From contig JAKSIJ010000003.1 of assembly GCA_024398875.1 (NCBI GenBank), positions 124,001 through 188,000 of the forward strand: a DNA stretch of 64,000 bases. Direction: 5' to 3'. Below are positions 33,097 through 42,152 of this stretch, in pieces. Below the pieces are notes generated by a model, which ran no database searches, was not told the DNA's origin, and was given only the letters and a program-made list of their open reading frames with translations. The stretch's first letter is position 1. Each line of letters opens with the position of its first letter. This stretch comes from Fibrobacter sp. Its GTDB lineage: Bacteria > Fibrobacterota > Fibrobacteria > Fibrobacterales > Fibrobacteraceae. The position numbers and the translations under genes were made by a program.

Positions 33097-34458
33097 ATGA
33101 GTGAAGTAAATCCTTTTTTGACGCCGGTCAAAATTATTGAGCCTGAACACAAGCTCCCCGACTATACCTTTGAAATGCTCCCCGAAGAACAGAAGGCTGT
33201 TCTTCAAGAACACGGCTGGAACCAGCTGATGCCTGTCCAGCGGAAAACCATCCCCTACATGCTTGCCGCCCGCGATATGCTGGTGCAGTCCAAAACCGGT
33301 TCCGGAAAGACGGGTGCCTACGTGCTGCCCCTCCTCCAGGTGATTGAACGCGGACACTTGTTCCCCCAGGCATTGATTTTGGTGCCTACCCGTGAATTGG
33401 CGATGCAAGTCCAGGATGAAATCGAAAAACTTTCCAAAGGGACTGGCATCAAGTCCGTCGCTATCTTTGGCGGTGTTTCTTATGAGCCCCAGTTGAAGGC
33501 GCTCCGCGAAGGCGTGCACATCATCGTGGCAACTCCGGGCCGCCTGATGGACCATGTGAGCCGCGGCAATGTGGATTTTCTCTCGGTCCGCGATTTGATT
33601 CTGGATGAAGCGGATGAAATGCTCTCCATGGGCTTCTATCCCGACATGCAGAAGATCCGCCGATATTTGCCCAAGGCCCTCGCCTGCACCATGTTCAGCG
33701 CCACCATTCCCCAGACGGTGAAGAGTCTCGCCCGGGAATTCCAGCGCCCCAGTGCAGAATTCCTTTCCCTCAGCTACGATCAGGTGATTGCCAACAACCT
33801 GGAGCACTATGTTTACTGCTGCGATGTGATGGAAAAAGATTCCATGACCATCAAGGTGCTGGAATACTACAACCCCGAAAGCTGCATGATTTTCTGCAAC
33901 AAGAAGAGCGATGTCAGTTATCTGGAACAGGTTCTCACGGGCTATGGTTTTAAGGTGGGAGCACTTTCGGGCGATGTGGCGCAACCCATGCGCGAAAAGA
34001 CCCTCAACGCCTTCCGCAAGCAAGAAATCAAGATTCTCATCTGCACGGACGTGGCCGCCCGCGGTATTGACGTGGACCACGTGACCCATGTGATTGTGTA
34101 CGACCATCCCGCAGACCACGAAGTCTACGTGCACCGCAGTGGACGTACAGCTCGCGCCGGGAAGAGCGGTCTCTGCATTTCCCTCATTACGCCTGTGGAA
34201 GAAATTGAAATCAAGCAGACTGCAGCAGATTTCGGCATCAACTTCCAAAAACAGGAACCCCTGACAGATGAAGCCATCGCAAAGAAGGTCAGCGACCGCC
34301 TCCGCGCCCGTTTGGAGCAAGAACGGAATCATTTTGGCGGCCAAAAAGCTACTGAACGCATCAGCCGCTACCTCCCCTTGGTGAAGGAACTCTCTAGCGT
34401 CCCGGAAGACGCCATGCTCCTCGCTTATTTGTTAGATAAATACGCTTGGAAAAAGTAA
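33097..34458 (+). CDS. DEAD-box ATP-dependent RNA helicase
   Basis: The 453-residue protein starts at MSEVNPFLTP. It has a Q-motif-like HGWNQLMPVQRKTIP, SKTGSGKT (Walker A), PTRELAMQV, DEADEM (Walker B), SATIPQ, then a second RecA domain with ICTDVAARGIDVDHV and HRSGRTARAG. It unwinds short RNA duplexes, a role in ribosome assembly or mRNA turnover. The C-terminal 70 residues (ERNHFGGQKATERISRYLPLV) are short, without the RNA-binding tail of CsdA/DbpA types, so I give no symbol. Confidence 0.94.
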   Translation: MSEVNPFLTPVKIIEPEHKLPDYTFEMLPEEQKAVLQEHGWNQLMPVQRKTIPYMLAARDMLVQSKTGSGKTGAYVLPLLQVIERGHLFPQALILVPTRELAMQVQDEIEKLSKGTGIKSVAIFGGVSYEPQLKALREGVHIIVATPGRLMDHVSRGNVDFLSVRDLILDEADEMLSMGFYPDMQKIRRYLPKALACTMFSATIPQTVKSLAREFQRPSAEFLSLSYDQVIANNLEHYVYCCDVMEKDSMTIKVLEYYNPESCMIFCNKKSDVSYLEQVLTGYGFKVGALSGDVAQPMREKTLNAFRKQEIKILICTDVAARGIDVDHVTHVIVYDHPADHEVYVHRSGRTARAGKSGLCISLITPVEEIEIKQTAADFGINFQKQEPLTDEAIAKKVSDRLRARLEQERNHFGGQKATERISRYLPLVKELSSVPEDAMLLAYLLDKYAWKK

Positions 34459-34467
34459 TTATTAATT

Positions 34468-34572
34468 ATGAAGTATGAAGTACGAAGTATGAAGTATGAA
34501 TTATGAAGTATGAATTACGAAGTACGAAGTATGAAGTATGAGGTATGAATTACGAAGTATGAAGTATGAAAA
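34468..34572. repeat. Period-7 tract, 14 uninterrupted units
   Basis: From 34468 to 34565 there are 14 consecutive 7-nt units, ATGAAGT, ACGAAGT or ATGAATT, with changes only at positions 2, 4, 5 or 6 of the unit. It directly abuts a REP-like element at 34573. Confidence 0.95.
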
Positions 34573-34603
34573 CGTCATTGCGAGGCCGAAGGCCGTGGCA
34601 ATC
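34573..34603. repeat. REP-like palindrome (VIAS type), non-coding copy
   Basis: CGTCATTGCGA, GGCC GAA GGCC, then GTGGCAATC. GGCC arms form a short hairpin and TTGC/GCAA an outer pair. It is the same family as the in-gene copy at 10136-10171. Confidence 0.8.
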
Positions 34604-34627
34604 TAAGAAAGAGTTGAATGAAGTAGT

Positions 34628-35389
34628 ATGGCTAAGATAAAGATTAAATCCGCAAAAGAAATTGAACTCATCCGCGATGCGGGTGCACTTGCCGCAGAAA
34701 CCCTCATTCGCGCTGGCGAAATGTGCAAGCCCGGCGTCTCTACGCTGGAAATTGATGAATTCATCGGGGACTACACCCGAGACCACAAGGGAATTTCCGC
34801 ATGCAAAGGCTATCACGGCTACCCCCGCTACGCCTGCATCAGCATCAACGAAGTGGTTTGCCACGGCATTCCTCGCGCAGACACCATCCTCAAGGATGGC
34901 GATATCGTCAACATCGACATCACCACAATCCTTCAGGGGTATCACGGTGATACCAGCGCCATGTTCTGCGTTGGCAAGGTGAGCAACATCGCCCAGGAAC
35001 TGGTAGACACTGCAAAATTCTGCATGGAAGAAGGCATCCGCGCCGCTGGCGAACAAGGTGCCCGCTTCTGCGATATTGGTTGCGCCATTCAGGACATCGC
35101 TGACGAACACGGTTTTGGCGTGGTGGAAGACTACTGCGGGCATGGCATTGGCCGCGGCTTCCATGAGGAACCCACCGTCTATCACTTCCGCAATAACGAA
35201 CTTCGTCAATTTGTGGAAATCGGAAACGTCTTTACCGTGGAACCCATGATTAACGTTGGCCGCCCCGGCACAAAAGTGCTTTCCGACGGCTGGACCGCAG
35301 TGACCCGCGATGGCTCTCTAAGCGCCCAGTGGGAACATACCGTTGTCCGCACTAAGAACGGCATGGAAATTCTCACCCTCCCGAGGTAA
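34628..35389 (+). CDS. map: Methionine aminopeptidase, type I
   Basis: The 253-residue protein carries the five metal ligands: two Asp in DIVNIDITTILQGYHGDTSAMF (in pieces), His in CGHGIGRGFHEE, Glu in FTVEPMIN and Glu in QWEHTVVRT. The substrate-gating YHGYPRYACISINEVVCHG motif is present in pieces. It removes the initiator Met from new proteins. No strong ribosome-binding site is visible; repeat DNA ends just upstream. Confidence 0.96.
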   Translation: MAKIKIKSAKEIELIRDAGALAAETLIRAGEMCKPGVSTLEIDEFIGDYTRDHKGISACKGYHGYPRYACISINEVVCHGIPRADTILKDGDIVNIDITTILQGYHGDTSAMFCVGKVSNIAQELVDTAKFCMEEGIRAAGEQGARFCDIGCAIQDIADEHGFGVVEDYCGHGIGRGFHEEPTVYHFRNNELRQFVEIGNVFTVEPMINVGRPGTKVLSDGWTAVTRDGSLSAQWEHTVVRTKNGMEILTLPR

Positions 35390-35394
35390 GTTTT

Positions 35395-35733
35395 ATGAGC
35401 CTCCTCGGTAATCTCCGCGACAAAGCAGTAGAAGCCCTCGTCCGCAATAACGAGCTGGTGAAGCGCTTTGGCGAGGTGCAGTCCATTTCCATCGATTCCG
35501 AGAAGGGAACCGCCGATGTTTCCGTCTTGCTTCATGGAGAAATTGCCCCGCTTCAATTTCGCGGTTATTACTTCTTTGATACTGCAGATGGCGGAAAAAC
35601 AGATGTAGTCGTCCGGAAAATCACCTGCGAACGCATCTGGATTAACGAGGCTCTCGATTTCTGGCTCGGTAAAACAACCCTCCGTTACACCCTTCCGGGA
35701 ATAACGGGCGGCATCGCTAAAATACTTTTCTAA
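35395..35733 (+). CDS. Small protein of unknown function downstream of map
   Basis: The 112-residue protein begins MSLLGNLRDKAVEALVRNN and continues with a beta-rich middle (VQSISIDSEKGTADVSVLLHGEI in pieces). It has no signal or membrane segment. The start is 5 nt after the map stop, so it is co-transcribed. The end overlaps the convergent dgt-like gene by 4 nt. I do not recognise it. Confidence 0.78.
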   Translation: MSLLGNLRDKAVEALVRNNELVKRFGEVQSISIDSEKGTADVSVLLHGEIAPLQFRGYYFFDTADGGKTDVVVRKITCERIWINEALDFWLGKTTLRYTLPGITGGIAKILF

Positions 35734-37037
35734 AGCCCCATAGCAAGGCCACCAATTTGGCGGGCCAAGTATGTGGCGTAATTATCAGTCATGCCGCTGA
35801 CAAAGTCCAGCACCTGGTGGTAAGCTTCCGCAGTAGTGACGCTCTGGCCAATTTTAGCCTGTCCAATCAACCGCACAATTCTATCGGCACGGTAAGAATT
35901 GCGACCATTCTGGCGGTAATCGTGAACGCCATTGACGAAGGCATCCAAGACCGTACTTAAGGTGGTATAGCTTCCCACTTCAAGCTCTGTTTTACGACGG
36001 TCCGGATAAATGCGCTCTATGCCCAGGCGTTTTGCAATACGGATTCCGTTCATCACATCTGAGCGGGAAAGGTCCGTCAAATGCTTCTCCAAAGTTCCAT
36101 TCATGATTTCGTCGTAGTGATTCACGAAGGTGACCGCCACATCATCAATGAGATTCTGGATGGCACGACCGCGAACACTGCTGAGGAAATCCCGGAGGTT
36201 CATTCCGTTCTCCTGGTATTCCTTGTCAATGTCCACCTCAGGGCCACAAAGGTAGCTGAACATATCCCGCACATCTGCAAAATAAAGAATGCCAAGTTCA
36301 ATGGCGTCTTCCACATCCAAAATGGAATAGCAGATATCATCAGCGGCTTCCATCAAATACACCAGCGGATGACGCATCCATTTGCCGGGGGCGATTTCAG
36401 GAATTCCCAGAACCTCCGCCGTATTGCGGTACAAATCCGCTTCCGTAGAGAAGAGGCTTGTGGGGCTACCGTATTTTGCCAGCTGTGGGTACTTCACCAT
36501 GGAACCGATGGTAGCGTACGTCAGCCGCATTCCACCATCCAGAAAGTGATATTCCAGCTTGCTCAAAATGCGGTGACCTTGGGCATTGCCATCAAAATTC
36601 TCAAAGTCCGCAATCTCCTTGTCGGAAAGGTCCTTCAATGGTGCGCTATTGCGATTCTTGCGGAACCACTCACGAATGGCCGCCTCACCAGCATGGCCAA
36701 AGGGAGGATTTCCAATGTCATGAGCCAGACAAGCCGACTGCACAATCATGCCAAAATGGAATTCATTGAAATACTGCGGCAGATATTTTTTAATGAGGTG
36801 ATAAACCGTAATGGCTAGGCTGCGTCCCACACTAGAAACTTCGATGCTGTGGGTCAAGCGGCTATGCACATGGTCGTTCACCGAGAAAGGATGCACTTGA
36901 GTCTTGCGGCCAAGACGACGAAACGCCGTAGAAAAAACAATGCGGTCGTAGTCACGATGAAAATCAGAGCGGTTGGGGTCCCTATCAGCAGGATGCCCGT
37001 AACGTGTAGCCGAGAGAAGTGTTTCCCAATTGAGCAT
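35730..37037 (-). CDS. dgt: dGTPase-like HD-domain dNTP triphosphohydrolase
   Basis: The 435-residue protein has RDYDRIVFSTAFRRLGRKTQV in pieces, then HSRLTHSIEVSSVGRSLA and CLAHDIGNPPFGHAGE, the HD metal site of the dGTPase family. A later LMEAADDICYSILDVEDA supplies another ligand. It hydrolyses dGTP or other dNTPs to nucleoside and triphosphate. It lies 15 bp after proB on the same strand, so the two probably share a transcript. Confidence 0.92.
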   Translation of the reverse strand: MLNWETLLSATRYGHPADRDPNRSDFHRDYDRIVFSTAFRRLGRKTQVHPFSVNDHVHSRLTHSIEVSSVGRSLAITVYHLIKKYLPQYFNEFHFGMIVQSACLAHDIGNPPFGHAGEAAIREWFRKNRNSAPLKDLSDKEIADFENFDGNAQGHRILSKLEYHFLDGGMRLTYATIGSMVKYPQLAKYGSPTSLFSTEADLYRNTAEVLGIPEIAPGKWMRHPLVYLMEAADDICYSILDVEDAIELGILYFADVRDMFSYLCGPEVDIDKEYQENGMNLRDFLSSVRGRAIQNLIDDVAVTFVNHYDEIMNGTLEKHLTDLSRSDVMNGIRIAKRLGIERIYPDRRKTELEVGSYTTLSTVLDAFVNGVHDYRQNGRNSYRADRIVRLIGQAKIGQSVTTAEAYHQVLDFVSGMTDNYATYLARQIGGLAMGL

Positions 37038-37052
37038 TTTTACCCCGCCGTC

Positions 37053-38192
37053 CTAGAAAACCACCAAATCGTTTTTGTGAACCAATTCATCCGGGACATC
37101 CGGGCCCAAAATGGAATGGACTTGCGCCGTCTTTTTTCGGAGCACCAATTTCAAGGTTTCGCTGTCAAAGCCAGCAACACCGCGGGCGATAGCGTTCCCT
37201 GCCTCATCCAAGATTTCAATCAAGTCACCCTTATCAAAATGCTTCCGCACAGCTGTAACGCCCACGGGAAGAAGGCTAGAATGCTTTTCTTGAAGGGCTT
37301 TTGCACCGCCTTCATCTACCACCACACTTCCACGAGGTGTGGTAATAAAGCTGAGCCAGCGCTGACGGCTATTGAGTTTCGTCTTCGCACCCGCAAAAAG
37401 TGTTCCTTTCGCGTTTTCAAAAATCACTTGATGAGGCAGCACCTTCATGCCATTAGCAAGGAAGGCACTCACGCCACTCTTCGTCACATTGCGAATGGCT
37501 TCCAGCTTGCTGCGCATACCGCCGGTACTGACCGCAGAGCCCGCTTCGCCAGGCTTGCCTGCCAACGCCAAAATTGCAGGCGTAATTTCCGGCACAAACC
37601 GTAAAAGTCTCGCGTTCGGATTCTTCTTCGGGTTATCGTCAAACAGGCCATCTTCATCCGTGAAGACCACCAGCAAATCTGCATCCAAAAAGAGGGCCAC
37701 GTCACTAGAAAGCTTGTCGTTATCGCCCACCTTGATTTCAGCCACCGCAAGAGAGTCGTTCTCGTTGATGATGGGGACGATTCTCTTTCCGAGCATCACC
37801 TTCACCGTGTTCTGCAAATTCTTGTAGCGAGTGCGGTCCCGGAAGTCATCCGCAGAAAGAAGAATCTGGCCTACGGAAAGATCCACCCAGCGGAACATTT
37901 CACGATAGGCGTACATGAGGTCAATCTGCCCCACTGCAGCGCAGGCCTGCTTTTCAGCCATGACCGTAGGCTTTTCCTTGTAGCCCAATTCCGCCATGCC
38001 GGTACCCACAGCACCGCTAGTGACAATGACCACTTCCTTCCCCGCTTCCATAAGCTTTGCCACAGAATCGGCGAGCTTTTGGATGTAACGGGTGCGAACG
38101 CCGCCTTTTTCGGAGTCCACCAGAATGCGGGAACCGATTTTCACCACAACGCGGCGAGCTTCATCTAAAATGTTCTTTCGTAATTCACTCAT
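37053..38192 (-). CDS. proB: Glutamate 5-kinase
   Basis: The 379-residue protein has an amino-acid kinase domain (about 10-260: VVKIGSRILVD, VIVTSGAVGTGMAELGY, NENDSLAV, DNDKLSSDVALFLDADLLVVFTDEDGLFDDNP in pieces, GGMRSKLEA) and a C-terminal PUA domain (about 278-370). It makes glutamyl-5-phosphate, the first step of proline synthesis; proA is not adjacent. The ATG lies within a period-7 unit (GAATTATGAGTGAATT) and has no ribosome-binding site, but the conserved start of the fold follows closely. Confidence 0.95.
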   Translation of the reverse strand: MSELRKNILDEARRVVVKIGSRILVDSEKGGVRTRYIQKLADSVAKLMEAGKEVVIVTSGAVGTGMAELGYKEKPTVMAEKQACAAVGQIDLMYAYREMFRWVDLSVGQILLSADDFRDRTRYKNLQNTVKVMLGKRIVPIINENDSLAVAEIKVGDNDKLSSDVALFLDADLLVVFTDEDGLFDDNPKKNPNARLLRFVPEITPAILALAGKPGEAGSAVSTGGMRSKLEAIRNVTKSGVSAFLANGMKVLPHQVIFENAKGTLFAGAKTKLNSRQRWLSFITTPRGSVVVDEGGAKALQEKHSSLLPVGVTAVRKHFDKGDLIEILDEAGNAIARGVAGFDSETLKLVLRKKTAQVHSILGPDVPDELVHKNDLVVF

Positions 38193-38332
38193 AATTCAAT
38201 TCAAAATTTAAAATTCAAAATTCATAATTATTTCAAAATATACATTCGCTTGGAAAACAATTTTTCATTGCCAATTATGAATTGTTAATTGTTCTGCATA
38301 ATATCTGCTTTGACACTCGTCATTCTGCATTA
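38193..38332. repeat. Period-7 tract between proB and rapA
   Basis: Degenerate units (AATTCAA, AATTTAA, AATTCAT and, on the far side, GAATGAC, TAATGCA) fill both edges, with about 60 bp of unique A/T-rich DNA between. One edge contains the proB start codon; the other contains the rapA stop codon. Confidence 0.75.
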
Positions 38333-41293
38333 CCTACAAACTAGCAAACGGATTGCATCCAGGCGGAGCTGGGGACTTGCCACAATCTTCTTTCGTTCTG
38401 CAGCATTCTTGCGAAGCTGCTGCAGTTCCGCATTGCCATCGGCCGTTCCGCGAATGGAAAGAAGATGGTTCATGCGCTGGTATTCCTGTTCGGAACGGAG
38501 AGCCACGGCTTCGGCAGCCTGTTCCGCATATTCCTTCGCGATGGCGTTAACAGCAGCCTTCGCCGCAGCCAAGCCCTCTTTACCGAAGAACTTAAGAATG
38601 CCATCCACTGCTTTGTTTCCCTGAGGAACATTCACATCCCGCAGGTCCGCTTTCGCAAGTTCCGCCAAATGGCTGGACTGGTCTGCACCCGTAGCATCAA
38701 TCAATGTGGTAAGGTAACGGGGCCCCACAATGTCGTTCATGCCCCATTCCGCAGGCACGGGAAGTTCCACCGCAAAGTTGAACTGCATCATCAGGCCCTT
38801 CAAGCCCGAATTGTTCCAAATGCAGCAGGCCACAGTGCCGTGGTTCACTCCAGTTTCAAAATCAATCATGCCTTGGGCCAGCGGATGTTCCAGACTCACG
38901 AAATCCACTTCGTCGTGAATCATGGCCACATCGCGGTCAAAGGTAATGGTAAGAGAAATGCTATCGGAACCCTGCTCCTCTTCTTCATTCTGGGCAGCCA
39001 CCATGCCTTGGGTAGGCATTCCAGGAATGGAGCCCGCCTCAATCTGCGGGCCCTGAGTCAGCACAGAGCAGCCGGAAATGATGCTCTTGTCAAAATCAAG
39101 ACCGCGATTTTGCAGGGACTCAATAAGCAAGGACTGGAGTTCCTTTTCTGCATCGATGCGTGTAATCTCGTCGGTGATTTCCTTCGCCTTCTCGGGATTG
39201 CGAGAGTTGAATTCCAGCAGGCGGTCGCGGCCTTTCTCGATGCTCTTCCGCATCTGCTCACAATCCTTCTTCACCTTGGGAATCACGTTCTTCACGAACT
39301 TCGCAAGAGCATGGCTGGGGTCCGCCAGAGCCTCAATCAAGTCATCCGTATACTTGAGGAAGAGTTCGCCACCGCTCATGAGAGGAGCACCAAAGGCGTT
39401 CAAGCCCTCATGATACCAGCGGAACATAACTTCCTGGCCAGAACCCTTCACGTAAGGCACATGAACGATGATGTCTTCCGTCTGGCCGATACGGTCCAAA
39501 CGCCCGATGCGCTGTTCCACAAGTGCGGCATCCAGCGGCAAATCAAAGAGAATGAGATGATGGGAGAACTGGAAGTTGCGGCCCTCAGAACCAATTTCTG
39601 AAGCGATGAGGAGGTTTGCGCCGTTGGGCTTACTGAAGTTGGCGGCAGCCTTGTCCCGAGCCATGATGGTCATGTTCTCGTGGAACATAGAGAATGCACC
39701 CTCGCCCAAATATTCCGTCAAAAGAACTTCCAGAGCCTGCACCACCTGAATGGTTTCGCAAATGAGAAGAATCTTATCCTTCTGGTGCTTCTTCAAGAAT
39801 CCCTTCAGCCATACAAAGCGTTCGTCCATCTTCCAGGCGTCGGAATAGTTAGTGCAGAGAAGTCCATTCTCCTGAATGTCGGTGGAATTGTCCAAATCCT
39901 TCTCGGCGGCGATGTCCACCATCTGGCGATAGTCGGGATTGGGCTCCAGAGGAATCTCATCCAATACGCGCTTGGGGAAACCGCCCACACCTTTACGGGT
40001 ATTGCGGAACACCACGGAACCTGTTCCCATGCCATCCACAATGCGGCGCATCCATTCGCCAGCCGTCATAGACTTGGAATTTTCCTGTTCCAGCCAGCCA
40101 CGAATCTTGGAATTCTTGGGAACAGCCTCATACAAGTCATCCCAACTCATCTGATGGCTGGGGTCCGTCGGAAGTTTGTTCAAATCGTTCACCAACTTGC
40201 GGTAGGCATCCTGATCCTTGAGGAATTCATTGAAATCCGCAAAGCGGACCGGGTCCAGCATCTTCAAGCGGTTGAACTGGGATTCCGGATGAAACTGGAG
40301 CGGCGTTCCCGTCAAAAGCAACACGCCTGCAGACCTAGCCAAAACCGCATTCGCCAACAGATATTCACGGCTAGTGAATCCATCTTCACAAACCAGGTGG
40401 TGAGCTTCATCGATGATGGTCAAATCCCAGCGGGTCTTCAGCAAGTCTTCAATCAAGGCCGGCTGATCCATCAAGAAATCGATGGAGACAATGATGTCGT
40501 TACTCTGCAAGAACGGATTGGGCTTCTCGTCATCCTTTTCCACACTGACAAAAAGTCCGCGAATATAGCCTTCATCCACCAGCGTAAAAAGCTGATTGAA
40601 GCGCCGTTTCATCTCAATCATCCACTGGTGCTTCAATGTCTCCGGAACGATAATCAGGGTGCGGGTAACGCGACCGCGGGCCTTCAAGGCATGCCATATC
40701 ATGCCCGCCTCAATCGTCTTCCCTAGGCCCACCTCATCCGAAAGCATCAACCTCGGAAGTTTTGTGGAGGTACATGCCCTATGGCAGAGGTAGTACTGGT
40801 GCGGAATCATGCTCACCCGAGGGCCAATCATGCCCCGCACAGGGGAAGCCTGCCACTTGCAGGAAAGTTCCATGGCGCGACGACGGCGGTCAAAAGCCTT
40901 CGCAGAAACATCTGCACCTGGAGTATCAGGCTCTGCCCCGTTCTTTCCAATCATGGTGAGGGCCTTGAACAAATCGGCAGGCCGAGCAGCCTGTTTTGCC
41001 ACCAGGTCCGATTCCTTCATCTCGCGTCCACCGCGACCAACGTAAATCACCAAATCATTTGCTTCACGGAGGGATTCAACCACAAAAGAAGTTCCCTTCT
41101 CATTCTTGGCCGTTTCTCCAGGCTGAAGCATAAAGCGTTCCACCGGAGCATAATCTGCACGGTACAAACGCACCTGACCCACCAGGGGGAATAAAAACTT
41201 GACACTCCGACCCGAGACCTCGGCAACAATACCAAGGCCCAATTCGGGTTCAGACTGACTTACAAAACGTTGGCCAGGCTTATATGTTCTCAT
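38330..41293 (-). CDS. rapA: RNA polymerase-associated SNF2-type ATPase RapA
   Basis: The 987-residue protein starts at 41293 (MRTYKPGQRFVS). An N-terminal Tudor-like part (GLGIVAEVSGRSVKFLF) precedes two ATPase lobes: SDEVGLGKTIEAGMIWHAL (Walker A), IIDEAHHLV (DEAH box), LLLTGTPLQ, then GSEGRNFQFSHHLILFDLP in part and QRIGRLDRIGQ (motif VI). The C-terminal 300 residues are the RapA-specific part. It recycles stalled RNA polymerase. A TAAATTG box ends 7 nt before the start, so the leader is short. The stop codon lies at the edge of a period-7 tract. Confidence 0.94.
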   Translation of the reverse strand: MRTYKPGQRFVSQSEPELGLGIVAEVSGRSVKFLFPLVGQVRLYRADYAPVERFMLQPGETAKNEKGTSFVVESLREANDLVIYVGRGGREMKESDLVAKQAARPADLFKALTMIGKNGAEPDTPGADVSAKAFDRRRRAMELSCKWQASPVRGMIGPRVSMIPHQYYLCHRACTSTKLPRLMLSDEVGLGKTIEAGMIWHALKARGRVTRTLIIVPETLKHQWMIEMKRRFNQLFTLVDEGYIRGLFVSVEKDDEKPNPFLQSNDIIVSIDFLMDQPALIEDLLKTRWDLTIIDEAHHLVCEDGFTSREYLLANAVLARSAGVLLLTGTPLQFHPESQFNRLKMLDPVRFADFNEFLKDQDAYRKLVNDLNKLPTDPSHQMSWDDLYEAVPKNSKIRGWLEQENSKSMTAGEWMRRIVDGMGTGSVVFRNTRKGVGGFPKRVLDEIPLEPNPDYRQMVDIAAEKDLDNSTDIQENGLLCTNYSDAWKMDERFVWLKGFLKKHQKDKILLICETIQVVQALEVLLTEYLGEGAFSMFHENMTIMARDKAAANFSKPNGANLLIASEIGSEGRNFQFSHHLILFDLPLDAALVEQRIGRLDRIGQTEDIIVHVPYVKGSGQEVMFRWYHEGLNAFGAPLMSGGELFLKYTDDLIEALADPSHALAKFVKNVIPKVKKDCEQMRKSIEKGRDRLLEFNSRNPEKAKEITDEITRIDAEKELQSLLIESLQNRGLDFDKSIISGCSVLTQGPQIEAGSIPGMPTQGMVAAQNEEEEQGSDSISLTITFDRDVAMIHDEVDFVSLEHPLAQGMIDFETGVNHGTVACCIWNNSGLKGLMMQFNFAVELPVPAEWGMNDIVGPRYLTTLIDATGADQSSHLAELAKADLRDVNVPQGNKAVDGILKFFGKEGLAAAKAAVNAIAKEYAEQAAEAVALRSEQEYQRMNHLLSIRGTADGNAELQQLRKNAAERKKIVASPQLRLDAIRLLVCR

Positions 41294-41300
41294 AGCGCCC

Positions 41301-41307
41301 CAATTTA
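41301..41307 (-). promoter_or_regulatory. TAnnTTG -10-like box of rapA
   Basis: Reverse strand TAAATTG ends 7 nt before the rapA ATG. There is no ribosome-binding site between. Confidence 0.4.
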
Positions 41308-41340
41308 GCATTTTTTGTCGTTTTCGGCATTTTATTTTTC

Positions 41341-41347
41341 TACCTTT
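41341..41347 (+). promoter_or_regulatory. TAnnTTT -10-like box of the GYF/RDD gene
   Basis: TACCTTT ends 8 nt before the ATG at 41356. Confidence 0.4.
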
Positions 41348-41355
41348 ACCCCGGT

Positions 41356-42147
41356 ATGAAGTGGTATTTCATTGATGAAAGCATTGTAGATGGCGAACGC
41401 CGACAAGGCCCTTATTCTATCGATGAAATTCAGGACTTTGTCAATAGCGGAAAAATCACCGACGAAACCCTGGTGTGGCATAGTGGCGAGGAATCCTGGA
41501 AACCCTGGAAGGAGACTTTCGAAGCTCAAAATGGAACCTCCCGAGACGAACTCCTGCAAGAAACCATCAACATGCTCCTGAAAGAGCAGCAGCGCACGAA
41601 AATCTATGGTGGTTTCTTCGTCCGACTGGTGGCCTTCCTCATCGACAATGTCATCTTGTCCCTCGCTGGCGGAATCGTTCTCGGCATTCTTTCCTTTGCA
41701 GGTGTCATAGACCTCGCTCCCGTTATTGAAGGACTGCGCGAATACATCAACGCCCCCGGCACAGCCGAAGCGATAGAAAAGCTCATGAGTGTACCCGGCA
41801 TGTCCACCGCCATCTACATCGGGACATTCATTCAAACCCTTTATTTTGTCATCTTTGGCGCGAAAATTTCTTCCACGCCAGGCAAGCGACTTTTCAAATT
41901 GCGGATTGAAACCAAAAACGGGCAACCCTTGAATTGGGGTTCCTCCATTCTCCGCTATATGGCCAGCATTTTTACCCAAATCACCCTGATGTTCTACGCC
42001 ATTGGATACTTGATTGTATGCTTAGACCCCAAACGGCGGGCTCTTCACGATTGGATTGCCCGGACATACGTGGTGTACCAGGAAAAAGATTCTAATTCGG
42101 CAAATTCTGCTTCCGCAAGCAGCAAAAATGATGCCGAGGAGAAATAG
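41356..42147 (+). CDS. GYF_2 domain and RDD-family membrane protein
   Basis: The protein has 263 residues. Residues 1-50 match the GYF_2 (DUF4339) domain: MKWYFIDES, GPYSIDEIQDFVNSGKI, ETLVWHSGEESWKPW. Residues about 75-235 are an RDD domain (GFFVRLVAFLIDNVILSLAGGIV in pieces, then SSTPGKRLFKLRIET and ILRYMASIFTQITLMFYAIGYL, LDPKRRALHDWIARTYVV) with three or four membrane segments. GYF_2 may bind proline-rich partners. The role is unknown. It ends 5 nt before murA. Confidence 0.88.
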   Translation: MKWYFIDESIVDGERRQGPYSIDEIQDFVNSGKITDETLVWHSGEESWKPWKETFEAQNGTSRDELLQETINMLLKEQQRTKIYGGFFVRLVAFLIDNVILSLAGGIVLGILSFAGVIDLAPVIEGLREYINAPGTAEAIEKLMSVPGMSTAIYIGTFIQTLYFVIFGAKISSTPGKRLFKLRIETKNGQPLNWGSSILRYMASIFTQITLMFYAIGYLIVCLDPKRRALHDWIARTYVVYQEKDSNSANSASASSKNDAEEK

Positions 42148-42152
42148 GTTTT

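Noticed and set aside
33037-34344. 435-codon ORF antisense to the DEAD-box helicase
   Set aside because: The forward helicase motifs are complete; the antisense product has no recognisable features.
34468-34572. CRISPR array
   Set aside because: The repeat unit is 7 nt with no spacers; no cas gene is in the window.
38465-39601. 378-codon forward ORF over rapA
   Set aside because: RapA motifs on the reverse strand are intact, so this frame is an artefact.
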